Positions 31,908-40,916 of a DNA stretch of 64,000 bases are shown piece after piece. The translations under genes and the position numbers were made by a program. The notes beneath the pieces were generated by a model that worked only from the letters and a program-made list of their open reading frames with translations, was not told the DNA's origin and searched no databases. Position 1 is the stretch's first letter; every line of letters begins with the position of its first letter. The stretch is from Candidatus Gastranaerophilales bacterium (GTDB taxonomy: Bacteria > Cyanobacteriota > Vampirovibrionia > Gastranaerophilales > Gastranaerophilaceae): the NCBI GenBank assembly GCA_944323475.1, contig CALUSQ010000003.1, positions 79,113-143,112 on the forward strand. The letters run 5' to 3'.

Positions 31908-32993
31908 TTGAACAACCTTACTTTAAAAGCTACAGCTATTGGAAGTCTTCCGCATAAAAATGCACAAGAAGCTATTGACTTGATTTTTGATGAATTTAAA
32001 GAAATTCCTTTTTGGCCTCAGCTTGCAAATGTCGATAGACATGAAGATATGACTATTCAATACTTACAAGGCATCCCCGGCATCAAATACGATGAAGAAC
32101 AAGAAAAATACATCTATGACTCTCAATCAGATGAATTTTTTATAGAGCTTGAAGAATTTTTTCTTGATTACGAAGCTATTGTGAATGAAAAAGATTTTAC
32201 AAACCTTGAAAAATACGCTATCACAACCCCTTATTCCAGTGCTATTCCATTGTATTTAGAAAAGCTGAAGCAAGGTAAATATGAATTTGCAAAATGTCAT
32301 ATTATAGGACCTTTTACCTTGGGAACAAGCCTTTGTGACAAAGAAAATGTATGTGCTTTTTATGACGAAACGTACAGAGAAGTTCTAATAAAAGGTTTGA
32401 CACTAAAAGCCGTATGGCAAATTGAGCAGATAAAAAAAGTTTCACAAAACACAACGCCAATTATGTTTATGGATGAACCTGTTATGTCTCAATACGGAAC
32501 ATCAGCATTTATTACAGTGAAAAGAGAAGATATTGTTTTAGCATTAAAAGAAATATCTGATGTAATAAAAGATTTTAAAGGTTTAAGTGCTGTTCACTGT
32601 TGTGGAAAAGCAGATTGGTCTTTACTTATTGATGCAGGAATAAATATTATTAATTTCGATGCATACGCATATTCAAAAAGTTTGAGCGCCTACTCAAAAG
32701 ATATGAAAAAATTCTTAAAAAACGGTGGTTACATATCATGGGGGCTTGTTCCCACATTGGACAAAGAGGCATTGGAAAAAATTACCATAAAAGAATTAGA
32801 AGAAAAGTTTGAAAATGCTGTATCTGACCTTTCAAAAAAAATGGATAACGAAATTTCCGAAGAACAAATAATCAAAAACAGTTTCATAACACCATCTTGC
32901 GGAGCAGGCGGATTACCTATGAATCTTGCAAAAAAAGCAATGAAACTTGTAAATGACTTATCAGAGAATTTAAAAGAAAAATACAAAATATAA
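31908..32993 (+). CDS. MetE/UROD-fold methyltransferase-like protein
   Basis: Resembles the C-terminal catalytic half of cobalamin-independent methionine synthase and the related uroporphyrinogen-decarboxylase fold: KATAIGSLPHKN at 7-18, IIGPFTLGT near 137-145, FMDEPVMSQYG near 187-197, and zinc-type ligands in HCCGKADW (about 229-236) and SPSCGAGGLP-like TPSCGAGGLP (about 329-338). At 361 residues it lacks the N-terminal half of MetE, so it probably uses a different methyl donor (for example a corrinoid or simple methyl source). Start TTG with GGGG upstream. It heads a three-gene unit with a CooC-like ATPase (9-base gap) and folD. Confidence 0.78.
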   Translation: MNNLTLKATAIGSLPHKNAQEAIDLIFDEFKEIPFWPQLANVDRHEDMTIQYLQGIPGIKYDEEQEKYIYDSQSDEFFIELEEFFLDYEAIVNEKDFTNLEKYAITTPYSSAIPLYLEKLKQGKYEFAKCHIIGPFTLGTSLCDKENVCAFYDETYREVLIKGLTLKAVWQIEQIKKVSQNTTPIMFMDEPVMSQYGTSAFITVKREDIVLALKEISDVIKDFKGLSAVHCCGKADWSLLIDAGINIINFDAYAYSKSLSAYSKDMKKFLKNGGYISWGLVPTLDKEALEKITIKELEEKFENAVSDLSKKMDNEISEEQIIKNSFITPSCGAGGLPMNLAKKAMKLVNDLSENLKEKYKI

Positions 32994-33002
32994 CGGGGTA
33001 AT

Positions 33003-33758
33003 TTGATGACATTATCTATAGCAATCACAGGTAAAAGCGGAAGCGGGAAAACAACTATAACAAAAAATTTTGTAAAAGTTTTAAAAGCGACATACCCCGA
33101 AAAGTCTATTTTGCTTTTTGACAATGATTTGTCTACAGAACTAGCCCACAGCTATGGAATGGATGTCAGAAACACAATATATGGTATAAGAAGCGGCAAA
33201 CACGAATACAAAACAGGTATACCATCAAAAATGACAAAACAAGAATATATAGAATGGGCGTTGGAAGATATCCTAGTTGAAGTTGAAGAAAATGTTGACT
33301 TGATTGTCTCATGGCTTGTCCCGTCAAAAGATTGCCGTTGTCCTATAACAAGTCAAATCAGTGACGCCGTAACAAAATTAATTAATCAATACGATATAGT
33401 AGTTTTTGATTGTGAGTTTGATTTGAAATATCTTCACCAATTGGTTGATATTCCAATGGACGTAACATTAATAATTGCAAATGCCACAGAAGAGTCTATA
33501 TTCCTAGCTCAACGCATTGAAGAATTTTCTGCAAAATACGCTGCAGGCGGACAAATGGCTCTTGTTTTAAACAATGTAGATAATGAACAATACGGAAAAA
33601 TTCATGAATATCTGAGTAAATACAGTCTTGATGTATTAGGAGTTATTCAAAAAGACAAAAATCTCGTTGAACACTCTATTGATAAAAATTCACAAGTAGT
33701 AGAAGATGCTATAAAATCTCTTTACTTTAGACTTAATCTCCCACAAGTTATGAATTAA
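33003..33758 (+). CDS. CooC/MinD-like P-loop ATPase
   Basis: SIMIBI-class ATPase. Walker A GKSGSGKTT (residues 8-16) is close to the CooC form GKGGxGKTT, and the LLFDNDLSTELA region (about 36-47) corresponds to the Walker A' strand carrying aspartate. The C-terminal half has VFDCEFDLKYL (Walker-B-like) and an acidic region. CooC proteins mature nickel/cobalt enzymes such as CO dehydrogenase or act on corrinoid proteins, which matches the neighbouring MetE-like gene, but here there is no second subunit to prove a role. Co-transcribed with the upstream gene and folD. Confidence 0.7.
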   Translation: MMTLSIAITGKSGSGKTTITKNFVKVLKATYPEKSILLFDNDLSTELAHSYGMDVRNTIYGIRSGKHEYKTGIPSKMTKQEYIEWALEDILVEVEENVDLIVSWLVPSKDCRCPITSQISDAVTKLINQYDIVVFDCEFDLKYLHQLVDIPMDVTLIIANATEESIFLAQRIEEFSAKYAAGGQMALVLNNVDNEQYGKIHEYLSKYSLDVLGVIQKDKNLVEHSIDKNSQVVEDAIKSLYFRLNLPQVMN

Positions 33759-33772
33759 CAAAAAGGTAAATT

Positions 33773-34618
33773 ATGACAAAGCTTATTGATGGAAAAATTG
33801 TAGCAAAAGAAATTTTGGATAACTTAGCAGATGAGGTGCTGTTTTTAAACAAGAAACCTTGTTTAGCTGTAATAATCGTAGGAAACGACTCCGCAAGCAA
33901 AATTTATGTAAATTTGAAAAAGAAAAAAGCTCTTGAACTTGGTTTCAATTCTATCGTAATAGAATTGCCTGAAAAAACATTGGAAAAAGACTTGATTGAC
34001 AAGATAGAAGAATTAAACAGTGATAAAAATGTCAACGCAATCCTTGTTCAAATGCCACTTCCTAAACATATAAATCCTTTAAAAATTATAGAAACAATTT
34101 CTCCTCAAAAAGATGTTGACTGCTTTCACCCTTACAATGTAGGAAATATATCAATAGGTAAAAAATCTTATGTATACCCTTGCACGCCAAAAGGGATAAT
34201 AAGACTTTTAGAATACTATGACATAAAAATCGAAGGTAAACATGCCGTTGTAATCGGTCGATCTAATATAGTCGGCAGACCACTGTCACAAATGTTAATA
34301 AATGAAAATGCAACTGTAACTCTTTGTCACAGCAAAACAAAAAATCTTTCTGAGATTACAAAAACAGCAGACATCTTAATATCAGCAGTAGGCAAACCAA
34401 ATCTTGTCACAGAAAACATGGTGAAAGATGGTGTAGTTATTATTGATGTTGGAATGAACAGATTAGAAAACGGTAAATTGTGCGGGGATGTGGATTTTGA
34501 AAATGTAAAAGACAAAGCCTCATACATTACACCTGTTCCTGGGGGTGTAGGACCAATGACAATTTGTTCATTAATGGTCAATACATATGATTTATTCAAA
34601 TACCAAAATAGTCTTTAA
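33773..34618 (+). CDS. folD: Bifunctional methylenetetrahydrofolate dehydrogenase/methenyltetrahydrofolate cyclohydrolase
   Basis: Interconverts 5,10-methylene-, methenyl- and 10-formyl-tetrahydrofolate with NAD(P). Active-site features: YVNLKKKKALELG (about 45-57), where the first lysine corresponds to the catalytic Lys; QMPLPKHIN (about 98-106); VDCFHPYNVG (about 118-127); the nucleotide-binding VVIGRSNIVGRPLSQMLI (about 159-176); and PVPGGVGPMT (about 257-266). At 281 residues it is full length. Last in the three-gene one-carbon unit. Confidence 0.97.
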   Translation: MTKLIDGKIVAKEILDNLADEVLFLNKKPCLAVIIVGNDSASKIYVNLKKKKALELGFNSIVIELPEKTLEKDLIDKIEELNSDKNVNAILVQMPLPKHINPLKIIETISPQKDVDCFHPYNVGNISIGKKSYVYPCTPKGIIRLLEYYDIKIEGKHAVVIGRSNIVGRPLSQMLINENATVTLCHSKTKNLSEITKTADILISAVGKPNLVTENMVKDGVVIIDVGMNRLENGKLCGDVDFENVKDKASYITPVPGGVGPMTICSLMVNTYDLFKYQNSL

Positions 34619-34671
34619 ATAATCACTTAAATATTAAAACTCAATGAAAATATCGGTATGTAATTTATACG

Positions 34672-34700
34672 TTGCAGTAAGTCAGAAATTATAATATAAT
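34672..34700 (+). promoter_or_regulatory. Sigma-70-type promoter for the 34729 gene
   Basis: TTGCAG, 17-base spacer, TATAAT, ending 28 bases before the start codon. A CAGGTGAAC ribosome-binding site lies between. Confidence 0.65.
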
Positions 34701-34728
34701 TTCGTTATACAAAACATCAGGTGAACAA

Positions 34729-35076
34729 ATGGCAAAACACAATGATACAATTCCAATAGAAGTATGTATTTTGACTGTCGATCACGACATCAAAGGTACT
34801 GTACACGTTTCAAAATACACAAATACAAACCGTGAATTAACTGATTTGTTAAACGACAAAGAAAGAAGATTTCTTGCCGTAACAAATGTTGAGATTTATC
34901 CTCGCAACTCAAATCAGCCGCCAAGACGATACAATTTCCTTGAAATACATATGGACTATGTTCTTATGGTTCACCCATCTTCTCAGGTTGTATTCAAAGA
35001 ATCTTCTAAAGCACAAGAAGATATTGCAAGATTTAGAGAATTAAGAAACAAACTGAGCCAAACAAAACCATTTTAG
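34729..35076 (+). CDS. Conserved-looking cytoplasmic protein, function unknown
   Basis: Small protein of 115 residues with strand-rich N-terminus (IPIEVCILTVDHDIKGTVHVS) and a helical charged C-terminus (SKAQEDIARFRELRNKLSQ). No signal peptide or membrane segment. It resembles short domains of unknown function known from cyanobacteria-related genomes; I cannot name it with confidence. It has its own promoter, and its 3' hairpin (35107-35151) may end the transcript. Confidence 0.7.
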   Translation: MAKHNDTIPIEVCILTVDHDIKGTVHVSKYTNTNRELTDLLNDKERRFLAVTNVEIYPRNSNQPPRRYNFLEIHMDYVLMVHPSSQVVFKESSKAQEDIARFRELRNKLSQTKPF

Positions 35077-35106
35077 TTTTTAAAATGCAATCATCATAAA
35101 GTTTTA

Positions 35107-35151
35107 AAATGACCTCACAAGCTTTATGAAATTTTGTTATTGGGGTCATTT
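35107..35151 (+). other. Hairpin between the 34729 gene and the heptosyltransferase gene
   Basis: AAATGACCTC pairs with GGGGTCATTT across a 25-base loop. No T-run follows, so it may be a weak terminator or a leader hairpin for the next gene, which itself lacks a clear ribosome-binding site. Confidence 0.4.
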
Positions 35152-35168
35152 GGTGACAAAATAAAAGT

Positions 35169-36155
35169 ATGAAAAAGCCCAAAAAAATACTAGCAATAAA
35201 TTTTGGCGGCATCGGAGATGAAATTCTTTTTTTACCTGCTTTGTCAAGCCTAAAAAAAGAGTTTCCGGAAGCAAAAATCACACTTGCTCTTGAACCACGA
35301 AGCAAATCTGTAAAAGATTTATCAAACCTAATTGACGATGTAATGTGTGTAGATATAAAAGGCAAACATAAGTATCTTGCGCTTTTAAAACTGATTATCA
35401 AAGCCCGTTTTGGCAAATATGATATGGTTTTCTCTTCCGGAGCAAATCAATTGATACCACTGCTTTTGTTTTTGACTGGAATAACATACAGATATGGATA
35501 TGAAAGTGGAACACTAAGCAAAATTTTACTTACAAAAGCTGTCAAATTGAAAAAAAACCAATATGCATCTGCAATGTATCATGAACTGATTACCCCAGTA
35601 ACTGACTTTAAAACAGAATACCCTCAAATAGATGCAGGAGAAATAGAAAAAGAGCCAAACTCTGTATTAATCCACCCTGGAGTAAGTAAAATGAGTGTGA
35701 TTAAAAAAATGGTTAAAACTTGGACTCCTGAAATATGGGCAGAACTTGTAAAAAAAGTTTTAGAAACAGACAAAAAAGTTTACTTAATCGGTGGACCTGA
35801 TGACAAAGAATGTATAGAAAAAATTGTTCAAATTATCGGAGAAACACCAAATTTTGAAAATTTATACGGAACAACAAAAAACATCATGGATTTGGCAAAA
35901 TTGACAAAACGAGCTGAAGTCTTGATATGTTCTGATTCTGCACCAATGCATATAGGAGTAGGCGTAGGAACAAAAACACTTGCTTTATTCGGACCTACTG
36001 ATGAAAAAAAACTTATCCCAAACAATGAAAAATACATCGCAATAAAAAATAAAAATTGTTCTTGTCGTCCTTGTCTTTGGGACAAAAGACAAACAACTTG
36101 TGAAAGCTTAGATTGTTTAAAAATAGACCTAAATGAAGTAATCAAACTCATCTAG
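35169..36155 (+). CDS. Glycosyltransferase family 9 (ADP-heptose:LPS heptosyltransferase type)
   Basis: GT-B enzyme that would add heptose (or a related sugar) to lipopolysaccharide core. Signs are the N-terminal ILAINFGGIGDEILFLPAL (6-24, GT9 type), the second-domain LIHPGVSK region, VYLIGGPDDKECIEKI (about 201-216) and CSDSAPMHIGVGVGTKTLALFGPT (about 255-278), the ADP-sugar binding part. The C-terminus has four cysteines (NCSCRPCLWDKRQTTCESLDC) often found in this family. At 328 residues it is typical. The stop overlaps a hairpin TAGACCTA/TAGGTCTA. Confidence 0.9.
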   Translation: MKKPKKILAINFGGIGDEILFLPALSSLKKEFPEAKITLALEPRSKSVKDLSNLIDDVMCVDIKGKHKYLALLKLIIKARFGKYDMVFSSGANQLIPLLLFLTGITYRYGYESGTLSKILLTKAVKLKKNQYASAMYHELITPVTDFKTEYPQIDAGEIEKEPNSVLIHPGVSKMSVIKKMVKTWTPEIWAELVKKVLETDKKVYLIGGPDDKECIEKIVQIIGETPNFENLYGTTKNIMDLAKLTKRAEVLICSDSAPMHIGVGVGTKTLALFGPTDEKKLIPNNEKYIAIKNKNCSCRPCLWDKRQTTCESLDCLKIDLNEVIKLI

Positions 36156-36323
36156 GTCTACATAAATTTATTTTAATCTTATTTGATTTATTTAATCAAA
36201 GCTCTTATCACACATAAATTATCTATACTAGAGAAACAACTAATAATAAATTTGCTATTTAAGAATTTGTAACAACAATCATTTTATGAAATAATTAATC
36301 TAAAGGAAAGTGTGAGAGGCAAT

Positions 36324-37826
36324 ATGGCAAATACAATAGATTTTAGAGCATTTGGAAAAAATGATATCAGGGGCATATACGGAGAAGACGTTACAGAAGA
36401 ACTTTTCTATTATGCAGGTAGAGGCTACGTAAAATATATCGTCCAAAAGCTTAATGAAAATGTTGATGAAAAGGATAGAACAGACGTAAAAGATATTTGG
36501 GTAAGTGTATGCATGGATGTTCGTACACATTCACCTTCTTTAACTTCTTCTTTGATAAAAGGTGTAACATCAACTGGTGCAAATGTTCTCAATCTTGGCA
36601 TAGCTCCAACTCCTTTAGGCTATTATAGCGAATTTGCACAAATCCCTGATAATGTTATTTCTGTCGGCAAAGTCAATGGTGCTTTGATTGTAACAGCAAG
36701 TCACAATCCTTGTGAATACAATGGGTTGAAAATGACATTTAACAGAGCTTCTTTAACAGAAGAACAAATTAAAGAAGTTAAAAAACTTGCAATGGCAGAA
36801 GTTGATGCAAGAGAAACATCAAACAGACATGGAATCATCAGAAAATACGATATTATTGAAAAATATTCCGAAAATATAATCAACAAATTTGCCTCAATCG
36901 GCAGAGGAATAAAAGTAGTCACAGATTGCGGCAACGCTACAGCAGGTCTTGTCGCACCACAGTTATATAAAGATTTGGGTTGTGAAGTTGTTGAACTTTT
37001 CACAGAACCTGACGGCACATTCCCCAACCACCATCCAAATCCGAGTGATGACAAAACTCTTGAAACACTAAAAAAAACTGTTGTAGAAGAAAAAGCTGAT
37101 ATCGGCATAGCTTTTGACGGAGATTCAGACAGAATAGGTATTGTCGATTCAAAAGGCAACAGCATGACCGGTGACAAATTGCTTTTAATATATGCAACTG
37201 ATATTTGCGAACCTCTTGCAAGACGAGGAGAAAAGCCTACTGTAGTTTCAGAAGTAAAATGCTCTCAAGTCCTTTATGACACAATAAATGCTATGGGCGG
37301 CAATGCTATTATGACAAAAACCGGACACGGATACATAAAAGCAAAAATGAAAGAAGAAAATGCCATACTAGCTGGCGAAATGTCCGGTCATACATTCTTC
37401 AAAGATCGTTATTACGGATTTGATGACGCAATTTATGCAGGTTGCAGAATCATAGAAATTATAGCTAAACAAAAACTTAAAAATCCTGAATTCAAAATTG
37501 AAGATATGCTAAAACCATTCGATGGGGTATGTACTTCAAAAGAAGTCAGATTCCATTGCCCGAATGATTTCAAAAAACCTGTACTTGAAGAAATGGCAAA
37601 AATTGTTGAAAAAAATCCAAACCTGTTCGGTACAAAAATCAAAGATATCATTACACTCGATGGTATGAGAATAATTTTAGAAGATGGTTTTGCAATGATT
37701 AGACAAAGCAATACAGAACCAGTGTTCACTCTCAGATTTGAAGCAAAATCAAAAGAAAATTGCGATAAATACAGAGATACTTTTGTTGAACTTTTAGACA
37801 AAACTGTCAAAAAATATTGTGATTAA
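36324..37826 (+). CDS. Phosphomannomutase/phosphoglucomutase
   Basis: Alpha-D-phosphohexomutase that interconverts hexose 1- and 6-phosphates for polysaccharide precursors. Motifs: the phosphoserine loop TASHNPCEYNG (about 123-133), the metal loop FDGDSDRIGIV (about 259-269), the sugar-binding GEMSGHTFF and the phosphate-binding RQSNTEP near the end. Start chosen at ATG 36324 (GAGAGG just upstream), not the GTG at 36312. It does not distinguish glucose from mannose specificity. About 500 residues, as in ManB/AlgC-type enzymes. Confidence 0.92.
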   Translation: MANTIDFRAFGKNDIRGIYGEDVTEELFYYAGRGYVKYIVQKLNENVDEKDRTDVKDIWVSVCMDVRTHSPSLTSSLIKGVTSTGANVLNLGIAPTPLGYYSEFAQIPDNVISVGKVNGALIVTASHNPCEYNGLKMTFNRASLTEEQIKEVKKLAMAEVDARETSNRHGIIRKYDIIEKYSENIINKFASIGRGIKVVTDCGNATAGLVAPQLYKDLGCEVVELFTEPDGTFPNHHPNPSDDKTLETLKKTVVEEKADIGIAFDGDSDRIGIVDSKGNSMTGDKLLLIYATDICEPLARRGEKPTVVSEVKCSQVLYDTINAMGGNAIMTKTGHGYIKAKMKEENAILAGEMSGHTFFKDRYYGFDDAIYAGCRIIEIIAKQKLKNPEFKIEDMLKPFDGVCTSKEVRFHCPNDFKKPVLEEMAKIVEKNPNLFGTKIKDIITLDGMRIILEDGFAMIRQSNTEPVFTLRFEAKSKENCDKYRDTFVELLDKTVKKYCD

Positions 37827-37850
37827 TTTTTATAAAAAATTTTTTTTAAA

Positions 37851-37890
37851 AATAAGCTCATGTTATTAGAAAACATGAGTTTATTTTTAT
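37851..37890 (+). terminator. Terminator after the phosphohexomutase gene
   Basis: Stem AATAAGCTCATGTT / AACATGAGTTTATT (two wobble pairs) with a 7-base loop, then T-rich. Confidence 0.85.
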
Positions 37891-38035
37891 ATCTTTTTTT
37901 TAAATCATTCTCTAAAAGTATTAGATTTTGAAATTAGATTTTTCAAAAAAAAATTAAAATTAGGAGAATTGTTGATAAAGCATAAACCGTTTAATTTTAA
38001 ATCAAATAAAAATTTTTAGATATTTGAGATGGGAT

Positions 38036-39055
38036 ATGCATTTTTACAACAAATTTAAAAAATATTTTTTCTTCACTTTTATATTGATAGCTATACTGAT
38101 AATAGCTTACAGACCTGTTTTTTGTGCAGATTATTTAACTACAAAATTGAATGAAATTGAAAAATCTTACTACGGTTATACCACTTCCGGAACAATAGAA
38201 ACAAGATTGTCAAAATTAGAAAAAACAATATACGGAATACCAAGCCAAAAACCTCAAAAAAACAGAATTGAAAAACTATATAATGACTTAAATATTACTA
38301 CATCGACAGGTGCTGCAGCGCCGGTAAACCAAACTGCTGCAAAGTCAGATATTGGTCCTAAAGCAGAAGCAGGCATAAAATATCCTGTTGTAGATAAAAT
38401 GGAACAAAAAGTTTTTAAAAAAGCATACATAAATGACGATATATATGTTCGCCTATCAAGACTGGAAAAACAAACTTTCAAAAAAGAAAGCACCCTATCT
38501 TTAAATGAAAGAGTGGATGCATTGCGTAGTAAAATTTTGGGAGGGAGTCAAAACGAATTTACTAACACAGAAATAGACCCTGTTAAAGAAGAAATTGTCT
38601 TAGAAAATGGGGAAAAATATTATGGAGATTATACAAATAACAATTTCAAAAAATATGAGTATAAAGACAATTCTAATTACAATTATTACAGTTACGAAAA
38701 CTCCAAAACCCGTATTCCTGAGGCTCAATCTCATTATAATGATAAATTTTCTAGTGATGGCAGAGCATATGCTGAAAAATATGCACAAAGCTATGATTTA
38801 GACATTTTGGAAAAGAACATCCTTGGCAAAAGATACACAAGCGATGCCCCTTCCAAACGTCTTGCCCGACTGGAATCAAAAGTTTTTGAGAGAACATTTT
38901 CCGATAGTGAAGAAGCTCGCATACAAAGACTCCTTGCTGTAACAACAGCTCAAAAAACTTCTCAAGAATATGATTCAAACAAGTGGGCTCGTCGAATAAA
39001 TGCAGGAATGCAGATTGGCAGTATATTGCTTATGGTTTTGGCAATGATACTATAA
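38036..39055 (+). CDS. Membrane-tethered repeat protein of unknown function
   Basis: Novel-looking protein of about 339 residues. An N-terminal membrane segment (FFTFILIAILIIAYRPVF) and a C-terminal one (GMQIGSILLMVLAMIL) flank the body. The body contains three copies of a module of about 45 residues, near residues 35-86, 125-175 and 260-308: a start like L-x-x-x-E-K, then Y/F-G/K, an R-L-x-R/K-L-E-x core, aromatic F/Y, and an R-I/V-x-x-L end. The first gap contains the motif TGAAAPV, shared with the next gene. The start is uncertain: TTG at 38024 or ATG at 38036; the latter is used. The 3' end is 1 base from the convergent gene. Confidence 0.75.
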   Translation: MHFYNKFKKYFFFTFILIAILIIAYRPVFCADYLTTKLNEIEKSYYGYTTSGTIETRLSKLEKTIYGIPSQKPQKNRIEKLYNDLNITTSTGAAAPVNQTAAKSDIGPKAEAGIKYPVVDKMEQKVFKKAYINDDIYVRLSRLEKQTFKKESTLSLNERVDALRSKILGGSQNEFTNTEIDPVKEEIVLENGEKYYGDYTNNNFKKYEYKDNSNYNYYSYENSKTRIPEAQSHYNDKFSSDGRAYAEKYAQSYDLDILEKNILGKRYTSDAPSKRLARLESKVFERTFSDSEEARIQRLLAVTTAQKTSQEYDSNKWARRINAGMQIGSILLMVLAMIL

Positions 39056-39056
39056 A

Positions 39057-39359
39057 CTAGTAATATAAATTTGTGAACGGTCCAAATATTGAATTGTATA
39101 TTCCGGTAAAAGGCATCTTTGTTCTTTGGAAGATTGTCTTTTTTTGTAATTGATTAGAACAATTATTGCACGGCAATACATATTTTTGTTGATTAGACGG
39201 CACAACCATAATAGAAACAGGAGCAGCTGCACCTGTTTGTTTTCCTATTGAGCAAGATGTTTGATTATTCATCTTTAAAGGACAAGAACCAAATGCAGTT
39301 GCACTCATAATTATAGTCGTAAAAGCTGCAACAGCAGCTATGGATAATATCTTTTTCAT
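39057..39359 (-). CDS. Small secreted cysteine-containing protein with TGAAAPV motif
   Basis: A 100-residue exported protein with signal peptide 1-23 (KKILSIAAVAAFTTIIMSATAFG). The mature part has four cysteines (SCPL, SCSI, PCNNC) that could form disulfides or bind a metal. TGAAAPVSIMVVP (about 42-54) shares TGAAAPV with the convergent repeat protein. Strong AAGGAG ribosome-binding site. The stop codon is almost adjacent to that neighbour's stop. Confidence 0.75.
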   Translation of the reverse strand: MKKILSIAAVAAFTTIIMSATAFGSCPLKMNNQTSCSIGKQTGAAAPVSIMVVPSNQQKYVLPCNNCSNQLQKKTIFQRTKMPFTGIYNSIFGPFTNLYY

Positions 39360-39568
39360 ACATTTTCTCCTTATTAAAAAATTTTTTAAGTAAGTTATTC
39401 TTACCTTTTTATTGTTACACCCCTAAAAAAAAATACATTGCCATAATTGATTAAGTCATTTTATAGTCATATATAACTATATAGACATATTTTAGAAGTG
39501 CATAATGTTCAAAATGTGCGAAAATATGCTATAATCATCACAAAATATTCAGGAAATCAGGAGCCAAA

Positions 39569-40882
39569 ATGTCAAATAAAGGTAATACAATATATTTTGT
39601 AGATGTAACAAATAGAGATGGTGTACAGACTTCTCGTTTGGGCTTAGCCAAATTACAAAAGACTATTATAAATTTAATGCTTGATGATATGGGGGTTACA
39701 CAATCAGAATTTGGTTTTCCAACTACAAAACATGAGCTTAATTACTTAAACGGAAATTTAGAACTTGTAGATAGAAGAGTAATTACCAAAACAAAGCTCT
39801 CCGGTTGGATGAGAGCCGTTGCCAAAGATGTAGTTGAATCGTTTCAAAATGTCCCAAGACTCAAATATGTAAATCTTTCACAATCAACTTCTGATCAAAT
39901 GATTAAAGGAAAATATGGCGGTAAAAAAACAAAAGAAGACATTCTTGCACAAACTTGTGAAGCAATAGATGCAGCCGTTACTTGTGGTGCAGAAATCATT
40001 GGAGTAAATGCAGAAGATGCTTCGAGAAGTTCTTTAGACTATCTTATTGCATATGCAAAAGAATGTAAAAAACACGGCGCAACAAGATTCAGATACTGTG
40101 ACACTTTAGGATATGATGATCCCCATACAGCTTATGAAAGAATTTATACTATTGCAAAAGAAACAGGAATAAATATGGAAATGCATTTTCACAATGATTT
40201 AGGGATGGCTGTAGGCTGTTCTGTATTAGGTGCCAAAGCAGCAATTGATGCAGGAGTCGATGCATACATTAATACGGCCATAAACGGTATGGGGGAACGT
40301 GCAGGAAATGCTGACTTAATTTCTTGTCTTTTAGCAGTTAAAAAATCGAGTGGTTTTGAAAACAAATACAAAGTAGACCCTCAAATTGATTTATCCAAAG
40401 CATGGAAACTTGCAAAATATACTTCTCATGCATTCGGAGTACCAATTCCTGCAAATCAACCTGCAGTAGGTGGCAACGCTTTTGCTCATGAATCAGGAAT
40501 ACATGCTGATGGTGCATTAAAAGATCGCAGAAATTATGAACTATACGATTTTGAAGAACTTGGCAGAGGGGAACCTGAAATAGTAGAAACAGGAAGAATG
40601 ATTACCGTTGGCGAATACGGTGGTATCAAAGGTTTCCGTAACGTATATAAAAATCTTGAACTTGAATTCCATGATGAAGATGAAGCCAGAAACATTCTTG
40701 AACTGGCAAGATATGCAAACGTTCATACACAATTACCTTTAACTGACAGTGAATTAAGATTCATTTATTATTATCCCGATATTGCTGCAAAAATTATGAC
40801 TGTGACTCCATACTATGTACCAACAGGAGAATTGAAAAAACGTGTAGAATCACAAAATGATGTTTCTGCCTCTATAGTGTAG
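39569..40882 (+). CDS. Homocitrate synthase/isopropylmalate synthase-like (HMGL-family) enzyme
   Basis: Claisen-condensation enzyme of the DRE-TIM family. DVTNRDGVQTSR (residues 11-22) is the metal/acid N-terminal motif, and HFHNDLGMAVG (about 205-215) supplies the metal-binding histidines. NTAINGMGERAGNADL (about 234-249) is the GxGERxGN signature. After the TIM barrel there is an additional domain up to 437 residues. The family includes homocitrate synthase, 2-isopropylmalate synthase and the Re-citrate synthase of clostridia. Without a pathway beside it I cannot choose. CAGGAG ribosome-binding site and a TATAAT near 39530 precede it. It ends 16 bases before scpB, which has its own promoter. 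Confidence 0.8.
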   Translation: MSNKGNTIYFVDVTNRDGVQTSRLGLAKLQKTIINLMLDDMGVTQSEFGFPTTKHELNYLNGNLELVDRRVITKTKLSGWMRAVAKDVVESFQNVPRLKYVNLSQSTSDQMIKGKYGGKKTKEDILAQTCEAIDAAVTCGAEIIGVNAEDASRSSLDYLIAYAKECKKHGATRFRYCDTLGYDDPHTAYERIYTIAKETGINMEMHFHNDLGMAVGCSVLGAKAAIDAGVDAYINTAINGMGERAGNADLISCLLAVKKSSGFENKYKVDPQIDLSKAWKLAKYTSHAFGVPIPANQPAVGGNAFAHESGIHADGALKDRRNYELYDFEELGRGEPEIVETGRMITVGEYGGIKGFRNVYKNLELEFHDEDEARNILELARYANVHTQLPLTDSELRFIYYYPDIAAKIMTVTPYYVPTGELKKRVESQNDVSASIV

Positions 40883-40885
40883 TTG

Positions 40886-40894
40886 TGATATAAT
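40886..40894 (+). promoter_or_regulatory. Extended -10 promoter for scpB
   Basis: TGATATAAT (TGN-TATAAT extended -10) just after the stop codon of the previous gene. Its expected transcription start, around 40901, lies downstream of the ATG at 40899, favouring the ATG at 40917 with its GGAGAG ribosome-binding site. Confidence 0.6.
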
Positions 40895-40916
40895 ACTGAT
40901 GGAGAGTGTAGAAATT

